A DNA stretch of 64,000 nt from JACCXM01 sp046328335 (lineage in GTDB: Bacteria; Chloroflexota; Chloroflexia; Thermomicrobiales; UBA6265): assembly GCA_046328335.1 (NCBI GenBank), contig JAXLWU010000003.1, positions 205,500 to 269,499 on the forward strand, written 5' to 3'. Shown here piece by piece: positions 7,918 through 17,165 of this stretch. Within the stretch, counting starts at the first letter, position 1, and the number at the start of each line of letters is the position of its first letter. The notes under the pieces are model-generated. The model was not told the DNA's origin and searched no databases. It was given only the letters and a program-made list of their open reading frames with translations. Position numbers and translations under genes: made by a program.

Positions 7918-8924
7918 CAGTATGAAATCCTTGGGTCGAGGAAAAGATACAGGATATCTACCACGAGGTTCATCAGGACGAAGATGAGCGCGATGACGAG
8001 GGTCACGGCCATGGTGGCGTTGTAGTCGAGGCGCTGGATCGCATCGACCGCGTAGCGGCCGATGCCGGGCCAGGAGAAGACGATTTCCACCAGGAATGCC
8101 CCGGAAAGAAGGAGCCCGATCTGTAGACCAAGCGAGGTCACGGTCGGCAACAAGGCGTTCTTCAACGCATGGCCAAAGACGACGTTGTTTGGTGAGATTC
8201 CCTTGGCGCGCGCGGTTCGGATGTAATCCTGATTGAGGACTTCGAGCATCCCGCCGCGAACCATCCGGGTGATGACCGCGAGTGATCCGTAGGCGAGCAC
8301 GGTGGCGGGGAGAATCAGATGGACCAGGGAGAGGCGGAACAGACCCCAGTCCCCGGCGAGGATTGAATCGACGGTGTAGAGGTTCGTGACCGGAGGGGGT
8401 GGGTCAGTGCCGATGGGCAGCCGCGCGCCGTCCGGCAGCCAGCCGAGGCGCCCGAAAAAGATGAACTGGGCCATGATCGCGAGCCAGAACACCGGCAGCG
8501 CCAGCCCGGAGATCGAAATGAACCGCGCCAGATGATCCGGCAATTTGTCGCGGTTCACGGAGGAGAGCACGCCGAGCGGGATGCCGATCAACGTTGACAG
8601 CACGAACGCCACCAGCCCAAGTTCCAAGGTGGCCGGGAGGTATTTCTTGAGGTCTTCGCTGACCGGACGTCGGGTCGTGAACGAGGTGCCAAGATCTCCC
8701 TGGAAGAGGTTGACGACGTAGTTCTTGTATTGCACGGGCAACGGATCGTCGAGGTGGTACTTGTCCCTGATCTTTTGGACCGCGCTCTTGCTGGCACGCG
8801 GACCGGCCATCAGCCGTGCCGGGTCACCCGGCACGACGTGCGATAGACCGAAGGTGATGAGCGACAAACCGAAGAGGACGAAAACGAGAAAGATCAGCCG
8901 CCTGACAATCAACCGCACCAGCAT
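7917..8924 (-). CDS. ABC transporter permease, oligopeptide/dipeptide type (DppB-like)
   Basis: 335 aa with an N-terminal membrane segment beginning right after MLVRLIVRR, then VVPGDPARLMAG, the extracytoplasmic region and five further segments. Near the C-terminus are the EAA-type loop (ARAKGISPNNVVFGHALKNALLP) and FSWPGIGRYAVDAI, both typical of DppB/OppB. It forms the membrane pore with the DppC-like protein. An AAGG lies about 8 nt before the ATG. A perfect hairpin separates it from the upstream binding-protein gene. Confidence 0.9.
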   Translation of the reverse strand: MLVRLIVRRLIFLVFVLFGLSLITFGLSHVVPGDPARLMAGPRASKSAVQKIRDKYHLDDPLPVQYKNYVVNLFQGDLGTSFTTRRPVSEDLKKYLPATLELGLVAFVLSTLIGIPLGVLSSVNRDKLPDHLARFISISGLALPVFWLAIMAQFIFFGRLGWLPDGARLPIGTDPPPPVTNLYTVDSILAGDWGLFRLSLVHLILPATVLAYGSLAVITRMVRGGMLEVLNQDYIRTARAKGISPNNVVFGHALKNALLPTVTSLGLQIGLLLSGAFLVEIVFSWPGIGRYAVDAIQRLDYNATMAVTLVIALIFVLMNLVVDILYLFLDPRISY

Positions 8925-8941
8925 CGCGGAACCTTTGCTAG

Positions 8942-8967
8942 GCGGGGACCGCGTTTGCGGTCCCCGC
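8942..8967 (-). other. Intercistronic stem-loop between binding protein and DppB-like gene
   Basis: Perfect 11-bp inverted repeat (8942-8952 GCGGGGACCGC with 8957-8967) around a GTTT loop, with no U-tract on either strand. It lies in the 60-bp gap between the substrate-binding gene and the first permease gene. This position fits a 3'-end-protecting or partially terminating element that lets the binding protein be made in excess. Confidence 0.65.
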
Positions 8968-8984
8968 GTCGGTCACGGTCTTGA

Positions 8985-10703
8985 CTACCCGCTGGCTCTG
9001 GACATCCCGTAGAAATTGTAACTGTCGAGATAGAGCGGATTCGGCACGAATCCCTGAATGTTCTTGCCAAGGACCGTGTAGCGAACGACCTGACCGTAGT
9101 AGATCGCCGGCGGATCCTGCTCGGTCAGAATGTTCTGGGCCTCCTTCATCAGTTCGTTCAATTGCTCGTCAGACTCGTAGTGCTCCGCCTGAGCCATGAG
9201 TTCTTCGAAGCGCGGGTTGACCCAGGCACCAGCATTCGAGCCGCCGTTGCCAATGTTCGCTTCGGTGAAGTTTGGCCAGAGCTGATTCCAGGGGTCGTTG
9301 TAGTCGGGCCACCATCCCCAACCACCAATGAAGTGCGGCTTTTCTTCCGCGGGGGCATCGCCATAGACGGTCGATTCCACCGTGGCGTAGTCAACCGCCA
9401 CAATTTCGAGATTGAACCCCATCTCGGCCACGTTCGCCTGGAAGAGCTGGGCGGTGGTCTGCTCGCGCTCGTCGTTCGCATCCGCCATGTACTCGAAACT
9501 GTCGCCCTCCTTGAACCCGCCGGCGAGAATCAGTTCCTTGGACTTGGCGAGATCGGTCTGATACAGAAAGACATCGGGATCGTAGCCGCGGACACTGTCG
9601 GCGATCGGCCCGTTTCGCTTCATGAGACCCTTGAAGACGACGTTCACGACGTCATCGTAGGGGAACGCATACGAGAAACCCTGGCGAACCTGCGCGTTCA
9701 GCAGCCGCGGCGCGTTCATGATGACCCAACTACAGGCCGACGATGGGTACTCGACCACCTGCAACTCGGGATTAGTCCGCATCGCGTCAACCGCCTCGAC
9801 GGTGAGATTGAATGCGGACGCGTCAGCCTCGCCTCGTTCCAGAAGTTGCCGCCGGGTACCGTCTTCGGGCACGACCCGGAAGATGATGGTGTCGAAGTGG
9901 TTGCCTTCCCAGCCGCGGTGGTAGGCATCGAACTTCTTGAAAACCAGGCCCTCGCTGATCGAGTTCGATTCGAGCACATACGGACCGGAGCCGACCGCGA
10001 ACTCCTTGGCCCACTCGTGCGCGTATGGGTCGTCCTCGGTGGCGTTCTCGGAAATCGCCGTCGGACTGATGACCGACGGTCCGTAGGCGGAAGCCATCGC
10101 GGACAGGAACAGCGGCTGCGGTTCACCGAGGTTGAAGCGGAGAGTCAGGTCGTCGACGACCTCCATCTTGTCGGGGGAATCGCAGAAGCGGGTGATGACA
10201 TTGACCGGGGACCCGCCAAGTTCGATCCAGCGCGTGTAGGAATCTTTGACCGCCTGCGCGTTTGCTGGCGTCCCGTCGTGAAATGTCACATCGGGAAAGA
10301 GTTTGAAGGTATAGGTGGACTTGTCGTCGCTGACTTCCCACGATTCGGCCAGCATCGGCTCGAACTCGTCGGTGCTGTCGCCCTTGAGAATGATGAGCAT
10401 TTCGTAGACGGCGAGGGCCACGGCGGACGAGAGGGTGGCGTACGAGAAGTGAGGATCGATGTCTTCGGTACCGGAGGTGATGATGACTTGGAGCGTGCCG
10501 CTCGCTGCGTCTTGAGCCATGACCGAGCGAAGGGACGCATCTGGTTGAGATGAGGCGGCCGCGGTTCGCGGCGCCGCTTCGACCAGTGCGGTGATGACTG
10601 GCGTCGCCAGCCCAAGCCGCAGCCCGGTTTCCAACAGTCGCCGGCGGCTCATCTGTCCTTTGCGCGCGAGGGTGAAAAGTCGATCGACAACGGCGTCGTT
10701 CAC
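8985..10703 (-). CDS. ABC transporter substrate-binding protein, family 5 (peptide-type), Tat signal
   Basis: 572 aa from GTG at 10703, chosen because AGGAG lies 7 nt upstream; the ORF is open to 10751. Residues 1-17 form a short cytoplasmic-looking lead, then SRRRLLETG and a hydrophobic stretch ending near AAPRTAAAS give a twin-arginine signal. The mature part shows the family-5 signature (LAESWEVSDDKSTYTFKLFPDVTFHDGTP split over two strands) and DPHFSYATLSSAVALAVYEML near the start. It would deliver peptides or other solutes to the DppB/C-like permeases downstream. Confidence 0.9.
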   Translation of the reverse strand: MNDAVVDRLFTLARKGQMSRRRLLETGLRLGLATPVITALVEAAPRTAAASSQPDASLRSVMAQDAASGTLQVIITSGTEDIDPHFSYATLSSAVALAVYEMLIILKGDSTDEFEPMLAESWEVSDDKSTYTFKLFPDVTFHDGTPANAQAVKDSYTRWIELGGSPVNVITRFCDSPDKMEVVDDLTLRFNLGEPQPLFLSAMASAYGPSVISPTAISENATEDDPYAHEWAKEFAVGSGPYVLESNSISEGLVFKKFDAYHRGWEGNHFDTIIFRVVPEDGTRRQLLERGEADASAFNLTVEAVDAMRTNPELQVVEYPSSACSWVIMNAPRLLNAQVRQGFSYAFPYDDVVNVVFKGLMKRNGPIADSVRGYDPDVFLYQTDLAKSKELILAGGFKEGDSFEYMADANDEREQTTAQLFQANVAEMGFNLEIVAVDYATVESTVYGDAPAEEKPHFIGGWGWWPDYNDPWNQLWPNFTEANIGNGGSNAGAWVNPRFEELMAQAEHYESDEQLNELMKEAQNILTEQDPPAIYYGQVVRYTVLGKNIQGFVPNPLYLDSYNFYGMSRASG

Positions 10704-10731
10704 GGTGGTTCTCCTGCTCAAACCTATGCGG

Positions 10732-10758
10732 ACCATATCAGTTTCGCGCATCCGTCAA
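10732..10758 (-). promoter_or_regulatory. Candidate promoter of the peptide-type ABC operon
   Basis: On the minus strand TTGACG (10758-10753) is followed 15 nt later by TATGGT (10737-10732), about 29 nt before the GTG start. The spacing is short of optimum, but the block TTGACGNATGCGC...TGATATG closely resembles the promoter at 63960-63988. Confidence 0.35.
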
Positions 10759-10878
10759 CCCCAATAGTGCAATCGAAGCGCCCGGAGTTGCGAAACCGTG
10801 CATGTATCAGCGCCTGCGTTCAGGCCGGGGAAGCGTAGTTCAATTCGCACTATGACGAGTAGTGTACTCAGCGTCGCC

Positions 10879-12114
10879 TCATGCCCCGCGCGAAGAGCGG
10901 CTCGCTCCTTCGCGCAGTTCAGCCGCGGCGACCTCGCCGATGACGCGAATGCCCGGCTCAATGCGATCGTCCTCGACAAATGAGTACGAGAGGCGAAACT
11001 GGTTCGGGCCGCTGCCGTCGAAGAAGCATTCTGGCCCAGGAAGGTAGTCGACCCCCAATTCCTGTACCTGCGGCAACATGCGCACCGTATCGATGCCTTC
11101 CGGCAAGGTAACCCAGATGAAAAACCCGCCTTCGGGGTGCGTCCAGGTTGTACCCGGCGGCATGTGCTGTTCAAGCGCTTGCAGCATGATGTCGCGGCGA
11201 CGGTGATAGACCGCCTGCAATCGTTCGACGTGGGGCAGCAGTTGCCGTGGCAGCCACTCCGCGGCGACATGGGCGCCGAAGATGTTGGTCCCGCCATCGA
11301 TCTTCAGCGCGGCGAGGCGGCGGATCAGATCCGGCGGGCCGATGAGCCAACCGAGACGCATTCCCGGGCCCATCGTCTTGGAGAGGGTACCCATGTAGAC
11401 CACAGTCGAGCCGTCGTCCATCGAGTAGATCGACGGTACGTGCTCGCCCTCGTAGCGCAGATCGAAATAGGCGTCGTCTTCGATGAGCAACGTTCCGGCT
11501 TCCTTGGCCGCCGCCAGAAGTTCACGCCGCCGTTGCGGCGTCATCGTGATGCCGGTGGGATTCTGGAAGTTCGAGATGACATAGATGAATTTCGGGGTGA
11601 TGCCGCGCTCGCGGAGCGCGGCAACCTCCCGCCGCACGGCGGCGATATCGGTCCCTTCTTCGTCGACCGGGAGAGAGATAACGTTCGCGCCGACGTTGCG
11701 AAATCCCTTGACGGCGCCCAGCCAGGTCGGCATTTCGCTGAGGATGGTGTCGCCCCAGTCGACGAGCGCATCGAGCAGAAGACCGAGCGCCTGCGAACCG
11801 CCCGCCGTGATGAGGACGTTTTCGCGGCGCGCCCTGATTCCCTGGTCGCGCTCCAGTTTCGCCAGAAGGGCGTCGATCAACCCGGTGTAGCCCGCGTTAT
11901 CGCCGTACTGAAGGGCGATGCTGCCGCGATCGGCGAGGGCGGAGACGGCGGCGGCGGCTACTTCTTCCGCGGGCAGGGAATCGGCATCCGGGAAGCCCCA
12001 GGTAAAGGTGATCCGTTCCGCCGCCTGTTCGGTTCCTTGCAAGAGGGGGGCACCAGAGACTTGCTGTGCGCGTTGGGAATAGAGCGGGGCGAGATCGAGC
12101 GTCTGCGCCGACAT
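10879..12114 (-). CDS. PLP-dependent aminotransferase, class I/II (LysN / MocR-domain-like)
   Basis: 411 aa from ATG at 12114, with AGGAGGC four nt upstream; the longer frame to 12195 lacks such a site. It is a fold-type I enzyme: ITAGGSQALGLLLDAL, SNFQNPTGITMT, IEDDAYFDLRYEG (PLP-binding Asp) and YMGTLSKTMGPGMRLGWL with the Schiff-base lysine. It resembles 2-aminoadipate and aromatic/branched-chain aminotransferases. No wHTH is fused, so it is an enzyme rather than a MocR regulator. The specific amino acid cannot be told from sequence. It is divergent from the ferredoxin reductase gene. Confidence 0.85.
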   Translation of the reverse strand: MSAQTLDLAPLYSQRAQQVSGAPLLQGTEQAAERITFTWGFPDADSLPAEEVAAAAVSALADRGSIALQYGDNAGYTGLIDALLAKLERDQGIRARRENVLITAGGSQALGLLLDALVDWGDTILSEMPTWLGAVKGFRNVGANVISLPVDEEGTDIAAVRREVAALRERGITPKFIYVISNFQNPTGITMTPQRRRELLAAAKEAGTLLIEDDAYFDLRYEGEHVPSIYSMDDGSTVVYMGTLSKTMGPGMRLGWLIGPPDLIRRLAALKIDGGTNIFGAHVAAEWLPRQLLPHVERLQAVYHRRRDIMLQALEQHMPPGTTWTHPEGGFFIWVTLPEGIDTVRMLPQVQELGVDYLPGPECFFDGSGPNQFRLSYSFVEDDRIEPGIRVIGEVAAAELREGASRSSRGA

Positions 12115-12258
12115 GGTGCCTCCTGGGATTGGTTTCCGAGCATCCTGACGTGACGTCATTCTAGCCAACCGGCGGGGGGTTACGCGTCCCGGCAAATTCC
12201 CGGCGGTTCGGTTGGGCAGTCAGTACAGCATCCATTGTCCGGGGGCGCGGAATGCCAA

Positions 12259-12267
12259 TGCTAGAAT
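12259..12267 (+). promoter_or_regulatory. Extended -10 promoter of the ferredoxin reductase gene
   Basis: TGC-TAGAAT with no good -35 at standard spacing, 59 nt before the start at 12326. The same nonamer occurs on the minus strand at 36099-36107, and close variants occur at 44487 and 56729. Confidence 0.5.
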
Positions 12268-12325
12268 CGCCAGCGGTAACAGGGGGCGCGCCAGCGGTGG
12301 CGTGTCTGGCGCGGAGAACGCAGCA

Positions 12326-13402
12326 ATGACCGAATCACCGGCAGCGCTCATGGATACGCCTGGCGCTCTTCCGGACGACGACATTTTCGACATCACGATC
12401 ATCGGCGCGGGTCCGACGGGCCAATTCGCGGCGTTCTACGCTGGTCTTCGCGGCGCCCGGACGCAGATCATCGAGGCGCTGGAAGAACCAGGCGGGGCGC
12501 TCACGGCGATCTACCCCGAAAAGTACATCTACGATGTTATCGGGTTCCCCCGGGTGCTGGCCAAGGACTTCGTGGCCCACTGCGATATTCAGGCGCGTCA
12601 GGCGGACCCGACCGTGCGGCTGAGCGAACAGGTACGGGAGCTCGAAGCGCGACCGGATGGACTGATCCGGCTCGGCACGAACAACGGCGATCGCTGGACG
12701 CGAACGGTCATTGTCTGTGCCGGCGTCGGCGCGTTCGAGCCGAAGCGGCTCGATGTGCCGGGGATGCGCGAACTCGAAGGGAAGGGCGTTCACTACTTCG
12801 CGAAGCGGGTCGAAGATTTCCGCGACCATCACGTCGTTGTCGTGGGAGGCGGCGATTCCGCGGTCGATTGGGCGGTCACCCTGGAGCCGATTGCGACCCA
12901 GGTCACCCTGATCCATCGCTCGAAGTTTCGCGCGCACGAGGCGACGGTGCGTCAACTCGAGGCGTCGACGGTCGATCTCAACTATCCAGGCTGCGAGATC
13001 ACCTCGGTTCACACCAACGAAGACGGCCGCCTTTCGGGCGTAACCTTCAAGAACAGCGATGGCGACGAGCGGACGATTCCAGCAGACGATGTGATCGTGG
13101 CGATCGGATTTCTCGCCGATCTGGGACCGCTCAAGACGTGGGGCTTCACCTTGCAGCGGAACCAGATCGTGGTCGACAAGACGACGATGGAGACCGGCAT
13201 TCCAGGCGTCTACGCCGCGGGCGATGTCGTGACCTATCCGGCGAAATTCAAACTGATCGTTACCGGGGCGGCGGAGGCGGTCACCGCGGTGAATCACGCC
13301 GTGACCTATTTCGATCCCAAGGCGCGGCTCGATCCTGGCCACTCGACGAACATCATGGAGAAGCGGGAGAAAGCCGAGGCGAGCGCCCTCGCTGAGGACT
13401 GA
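12326..13402 (+). CDS. Ferredoxin--NADP+ reductase, type 2 (thioredoxin-reductase-like)
   Basis: 358 aa from ATG 12326 (GGAGA 8 nt upstream). FAD-binding motif IIGAGPTGQFAAFYAG at residues 25-40, then GGALTAIYPEKYIYDVIGFP, which is characteristic of YumC-type ferredoxin-NADP reductases, an NADPH motif VVVVGGGDSAVDWAV, and a C-terminal AAGDVVTYPAKFKLIVTGA. The redox-active CxxC of thioredoxin reductase is absent, supporting the reductase-of-ferredoxin assignment. It transfers electrons between NADPH and ferredoxin or flavodoxin in the cytoplasm. Single-gene unit, divergent from the aminotransferase. Confidence 0.85.
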   Translation: MTESPAALMDTPGALPDDDIFDITIIGAGPTGQFAAFYAGLRGARTQIIEALEEPGGALTAIYPEKYIYDVIGFPRVLAKDFVAHCDIQARQADPTVRLSEQVRELEARPDGLIRLGTNNGDRWTRTVIVCAGVGAFEPKRLDVPGMRELEGKGVHYFAKRVEDFRDHHVVVVGGGDSAVDWAVTLEPIATQVTLIHRSKFRAHEATVRQLEASTVDLNYPGCEITSVHTNEDGRLSGVTFKNSDGDERTIPADDVIVAIGFLADLGPLKTWGFTLQRNQIVVDKTTMETGIPGVYAAGDVVTYPAKFKLIVTGAAEAVTAVNHAVTYFDPKARLDPGHSTNIMEKREKAEASALAED

Positions 13403-13527
13403 ACAGTGCCGCCCTTCCCAAGATGCCGTGTTTCGAGAGCCGTGCGGGTCACACCCGTGCTCGTCGCGTGGGCAGGAGTGCCTTTCGTTACGCCTGGCGC
13501 GGCGAGCTTTCGTGGTGACGCACAAAG

Positions 13528-13612
13528 GTGTCGTTCCGACGAAGGAGGGACCTCCGCGTTCGTCTGGCAGAGGACGAGCGCCGAGGTCCCTCGCTGCGGC
13601 TCGGGATGACAC
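13528..13612. repeat. Palindromic intergenic repeat, copy A (85 bp)
   Basis: Begins GTGTCGTTCCGA and ends TCGGGATGACAC, imperfect inverted repeats. Each arm contains GAGGGACCTC or its complement GAGGTCCCTC. It lies between the convergent ferredoxin reductase and URO-D genes. Related copies occur at 54356-54438 and 55515-55599. The motif resembles the widespread GTCATCCTGAG-type intergenic repeats of Chloroflexota and other phyla. Confidence 0.7.
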
Positions 13613-13628
13613 TGGTTCGCCCAGCGCC

Positions 13629-14624
13629 CTAACTGGTCGGCAAGTCCTCGACGATCGAGCGGGCGATTTCGAGCCATTTGTGATCGGTGTCGTCGGGGAC
13701 CGAACAGCCGTTGGCGAGGATGAATTTGCGGCCACCCGTCTGGCTGATGGCGTCTCGCGCTTCGGCCGCGATCTGATCTTCCGGACCATTCGAGAGCGGA
13801 CCGAATTCGTGCCAGCCACCCATCAGGCACTTGCTGGTCTTCACGCGCGCCTCGCGCAGGCTCGGCCCGGCCAGCCGGTCTGACCAACTGAGAACCTGAA
13901 CGGGGTAGTCGAGCACTTCATCGAACATGAGATCGCGGTCGCCATGAATATGAAGGATGTTGAGCCAACCGTAATTGGCTCCGCGTAGCGCCATGAGATC
14001 GTACGGACGACCGAATTCCCGATACTGGGACTCGCTCATGATCGACGTGGTGCAGCCCTGGATGGCGAAGAAGACGCCATCGGCGCCGGCATTGATGACA
14101 TCCTGGATATGGTTCGCGAGATTGTCGGCGATGATCGAGAGCACCTCGTGCATCAGCACTGGATGCTCCTGAAGATGGGCGAAGAACTGCTCGCGGTCCT
14201 TGGCGGCGTACATCGCTTCCGCGAGTGGGCTGAAGACGGTCATGATCACTGGCGTGTCGAACCCGAGCGCTTCGCGCAGCACACCGACCGCCTCGACTCG
14301 CTCTCGGAAATAGCGCGACCGCAGGGGATCGATTGGCTCGAACAATCGCCAGTCGTTCACCGCGGTGATCGATTTCTTGGGGAAGGGATAGGGAATATCC
14401 GGCATCACCTTGGCGATGTCGAGATCGAATTCCTCATCGAAGAAGCGCAACGTGGCTTCCGCCATGGCGCGGCCAGAGCCTTCCGGCTGAAAGTGATGCC
14501 AGAAGCAGACCGGCACGCGGTCAACTTCGGCCCCGGTCACGGCCGCGTGCACGCGTTCCGCACGGGTCATGTAGTCGACGGGTATTCGCCGTTTCGCCGG
14601 CAGAGCGGTCTTCGACTTTGCCAC
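13629..14624 (-). CDS. Uroporphyrinogen decarboxylase family protein
   Basis: 331 aa from GTG at 14624 (GGAGCAGGAG just upstream); ATG about 18 codons later is an alternative. It has the URO-D/methyltransferase TIM-barrel pattern: MTRAERVHAAVTGAEVDRVPVCFW at the start, FFAIQGCTTSIMSESQYREFGRPY in the middle, LHIHGD, and FILANGCSVPDDT at the end. True HemE and corrinoid or methylated-substrate methyltransferases (MtaA-like) share this fold. No haem genes are adjacent, and the N-terminus is not of HemE type, so a methyltransferase-like role is more likely. Convergent with the ferredoxin reductase gene. Confidence 0.75.
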   Translation of the reverse strand: MAKSKTALPAKRRIPVDYMTRAERVHAAVTGAEVDRVPVCFWHHFQPEGSGRAMAEATLRFFDEEFDLDIAKVMPDIPYPFPKKSITAVNDWRLFEPIDPLRSRYFRERVEAVGVLREALGFDTPVIMTVFSPLAEAMYAAKDREQFFAHLQEHPVLMHEVLSIIADNLANHIQDVINAGADGVFFAIQGCTTSIMSESQYREFGRPYDLMALRGANYGWLNILHIHGDRDLMFDEVLDYPVQVLSWSDRLAGPSLREARVKTSKCLMGGWHEFGPLSNGPEDQIAAEARDAISQTGGRKFILANGCSVPDDTDHKWLEIARSIVEDLPTS

Positions 14625-14774
14625 GTTCTCCTGCTCCCGGGACGGAGGTGGACGACTCGGTCCGCCTGTCTCCCCTACGATTCGGGCTGTAGTTACCGGT
14701 CTGAGCCGACGCCGATCGTAGCATAGGGGCGAGGAACGCCGGATCGGATTCCTTTCACTGGATGGGGGATGACG

Positions 14775-15161
14775 ATGACATCGAATACTGCATCCGGGGA
14801 TGACGCGGTTGCCCTGGTATTGAACCGGGATTTGATGTTTGGTTCGCGGATTCGAAACGCACTCGCCCAAATCGGACTGAAGACGATCGTGGCGCCCGAC
14901 TCGCTACGGCTAGCGGACGCCATGCGCGAGCATGGCGATGACGCAGTCATCGCCATCATCGACATGAACGGTCCTGTCGACTGGGACACGATCAGGCACA
15001 TGATCGAGCGGGCGGGTGATGTGCCGACGCTGGCGTTCGGACCTCATGTCGACGTCGAAGTGCGGCGGGCGGCGAAGGCGGCAGGGGTTTCCCGCATCGT
15101 CTCCAACGGCCAGTTTCACTCTGACATGATTTCGTTGATCGAGCGCTATCGCAGGCGTTGA
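14775..15161 (+). CDS. Response-regulator receiver-like protein (degenerate)
   Basis: 128 aa from ATG 14775, which has GGGGG about 6 nt upstream; 14769 is an in-frame alternative. Predicted alternation of strands and helices fits a receiver fold: AVALVLNRDLMFGSRIRNAL, AVIAIIDMNG with the likely phospho-acceptor Asp, PTLAFGPHVDVEVRRAAKAAGV, and RIVSNGQF at the end. The acidic pair near the N-terminus and the conserved Lys of strand 5 are not clear, so phosphorylation is doubtful. There is no output domain and no histidine kinase nearby. Function unknown. Confidence 0.5.
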   Translation: MTSNTASGDDAVALVLNRDLMFGSRIRNALAQIGLKTIVAPDSLRLADAMREHGDDAVIAIIDMNGPVDWDTIRHMIERAGDVPTLAFGPHVDVEVRRAAKAAGVSRIVSNGQFHSDMISLIERYRRR

Positions 15162-15282
15162 TGATCGCTGGCAATATCGGCCGCTCTGTCCCGCATGGTA
15201 CGATGTACGTACACCCCGCGGATGTGCAGCAATCGCCGCAACCAGCGCGATACGCGATCTGACCGGGGAGTCCGACACCGTC

Positions 15283-16374
15283 ATGGCCCAACAACGCGTG
15301 GCACCAGAAGACGGTCTTCGCGAACATCACCTGGAAACTCCTGAACTACGGCTCGTTGCGAAAGACGAAGACGCACTGACGATTGCCGCGGCCGTTGATC
15401 TCTTCTTTGGTGATCTCCGGCTCGCGCCTCGCTCGAAAAAGACGTACCGGCACGGTATCGCAAAGTTTCTGCGCCATTTATCCCAGCACGAGGGGATCGA
15501 TCCGGAAACGGCGCCGGTCGCGGCTCTCCGCGCCGAACATGTGACCTCGTTTGCGGCGATTCTGGTGCCGCCGGATGTGCGAACCCCGGAAGAGGTCTCA
15601 CAGATGCGGACGGCGCAGAACAACATCTCCGCCGTCCGGAAGTTGTGTTCGTATCTGGCGAGTTATGATCTCAACACGGACATCGCGGGGGACCGCCTCA
15701 AGACGCGAGTGGCGGCGATGATGCCGCGCTTCACCCCGCCGCCGCCCGATGTGAAGCTCGGCGATCTGGAGCATATCGTCGCATATGTCGATGGCCGGCC
15801 CCACGAAGAGAAACCCGTGGCGGAATTGCGGCGTCTCAAGATCAAGGCGATGGTCCGCTTTTTGTTCCGGTCAGGGGTCCGCGTATCCGAACTCTGCGCG
15901 CTGCGACGCCGCGATATCGACCTGGCGGAAGGGACGGCCAACGTCTATCGCGCCAAGGGGGGCAAGAGCCGGACCGTTCATTTCGACGGGGACACGGCGG
16001 CAGCGCTCACCGCATACTGGGCGATGCGCGGCGATCCGGTCCGCGGCACGGGAGCGCTTCCGGCGTTCAGCGGCCGCGACAAGGTGGGTACGCCGGGGAA
16101 CGCCATCAGCCCGCGCACCGTTGAGCACATCGTTGCCCAATTGGCGGAAGGCGCGGGGGTCGAAAGCGACGTGACGCCGCACTCCTTCCGGCATGGGCTG
16201 GCGACCGAACTGGTACGCCGCCGCGTACGCGAATCGACCGTTCAGACAATACTTGGGCATGCGTCACCAACTACCACCCGCATCTACGTCCACAAATCCG
16301 CGGTCGAAGTGGCGGATGAGTATCAGGACGCCTTCGGTCGGTACCAAGCGCCGCGCGATCAGCGATCCGGCTAA
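15283..16374 (+). CDS. Tyrosine recombinase / phage-integrase family (XerC/D-like)
   Basis: 363 aa. The N-terminal SAM-like core-binding domain covers about 30-145, and the catalytic domain follows. All active-site residues are visible: Arg200 (SGVRVSELCAL), Lys225/228 (RAKGGKSRTV), His300 and Arg303 (HSFRHGLA), His326 (LGHAS) and nucleophile Tyr335 (TTRIYVH). No attachment sites, excisionase or phage genes are nearby, and base composition is like its neighbours, so a chromosomal Xer-type role is at least as likely as a mobile-element integrase. Its 3' end overlaps the lipoprotein gene. Confidence 0.85.
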   Translation: MAQQRVAPEDGLREHHLETPELRLVAKDEDALTIAAAVDLFFGDLRLAPRSKKTYRHGIAKFLRHLSQHEGIDPETAPVAALRAEHVTSFAAILVPPDVRTPEEVSQMRTAQNNISAVRKLCSYLASYDLNTDIAGDRLKTRVAAMMPRFTPPPPDVKLGDLEHIVAYVDGRPHEEKPVAELRRLKIKAMVRFLFRSGVRVSELCALRRRDIDLAEGTANVYRAKGGKSRTVHFDGDTAAALTAYWAMRGDPVRGTGALPAFSGRDKVGTPGNAISPRTVEHIVAQLAEGAGVESDVTPHSFRHGLATELVRRRVRESTVQTILGHASPTTTRIYVHKSAVEVADEYQDAFGRYQAPRDQRSG

Positions 16375-17029
16375 CGGCCAGGCCTCCCGGCTGATCGTCG
16401 TCGCCCTCGTTTGCTGTTTGCTGGCGGGCTGTTCGTCCGGCGTCGCGCGAGATGCCCGAAGCGACGAAGCCCGGGATGCTGGTCTTGGTCGCCGCCTGGC
16501 AGAAGAGCAAGCAACCTTCACCGTCCAGCGCTTCTTTCCGGCCACAGCGACGCCCGAGGCGACGAAGGCGCCGACGCCATTTTTGCGGAATCTGGCGATC
16601 ACCTTTGGCTTTCGCCCCGATGGGACGCCGGATGGCAGTTACGCAAGCGTTCCGGCCGGCATCGGCGGGGCGTATGCCGCGGCGGAACTGGCGGACGTTT
16701 CGGTCGGGCAGAAGATCCGCGCGGTGGTGACCGACGCCTGGGGAAACGAGATCGCCCGGCCCGAGGTGACGATCGACGCCGGCGCGGCGGATCGCTGGGT
16801 TGCCTTCCCGATACCACTCCCTGCTGAGTTGGCGCCAGGAGCCTATGGCGTATTTATCCAGGCCGGCGGCCGGCAGATCGGATCGCTGGAGTTCGGGGTC
16901 ACCGGCGTAGGCTCCTCGGCGCAACTTCTTCCGGAAGCGCCAGCCAACCCGCAAGCGAAATCGACTATTCCGCCGCCCGGGATGTCGTCGGTAGTGCAAG
17001 AAACACCGACCGTCGCACCGTCCAACTAG
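16316..17029 (+). CDS. Putative lipoprotein
   Basis: 237 aa from ATG 16316 (start uncertain; it overlaps the recombinase gene by 59 bp). A positively charged n-region is followed by LIVVALVCCLLAGCSSG, a signal peptide with lipobox LAGC, so it should be lipid-anchored outside the membrane. The middle part is beta-rich (LAITFGFRPDGTPDGSYASV, ADRWVAFPIPLPAELAPGAYGVFIQAGG), which looks like an immunoglobulin-like sandwich. The C-terminus is Pro/Ser/Thr-rich. No family name can be given. Confidence 0.65.
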   Translation: MSIRTPSVGTKRRAISDPANGQASRLIVVALVCCLLAGCSSGVARDARSDEARDAGLGRRLAEEQATFTVQRFFPATATPEATKAPTPFLRNLAITFGFRPDGTPDGSYASVPAGIGGAYAAAELADVSVGQKIRAVVTDAWGNEIARPEVTIDAGAADRWVAFPIPLPAELAPGAYGVFIQAGGRQIGSLEFGVTGVGSSAQLLPEAPANPQAKSTIPPPGMSSVVQETPTVAPSN

Positions 17030-17165
17030 AAGCGGTTCTGGCGCCGGGGATAGGACCGGCCCCGTTGCCCCCTGAGATGGTGACCTTTACAATCCCACGC
17101 CGGAGAGGCAATGGACAGACCGCGGGGACGATGGGGCGTGCCCGGGTTTGGGGAGGGAAGGGTTC

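Noticed and set aside
9162..10553. 463-aa open frame on the plus strand inside the binding-protein gene
   Set aside because: Antisense shadow of a well-supported family-5 binding protein; the product has no recognisable motif and the sense frame has an SD, signal peptide and family signature.
12335..13819. 494-aa minus-strand open frame
   Set aside because: Covers the ferredoxin reductase gene and an 85-bp repeat on the opposite strand; Arg/His-rich composition is typical of antisense frames in GC-rich DNA.
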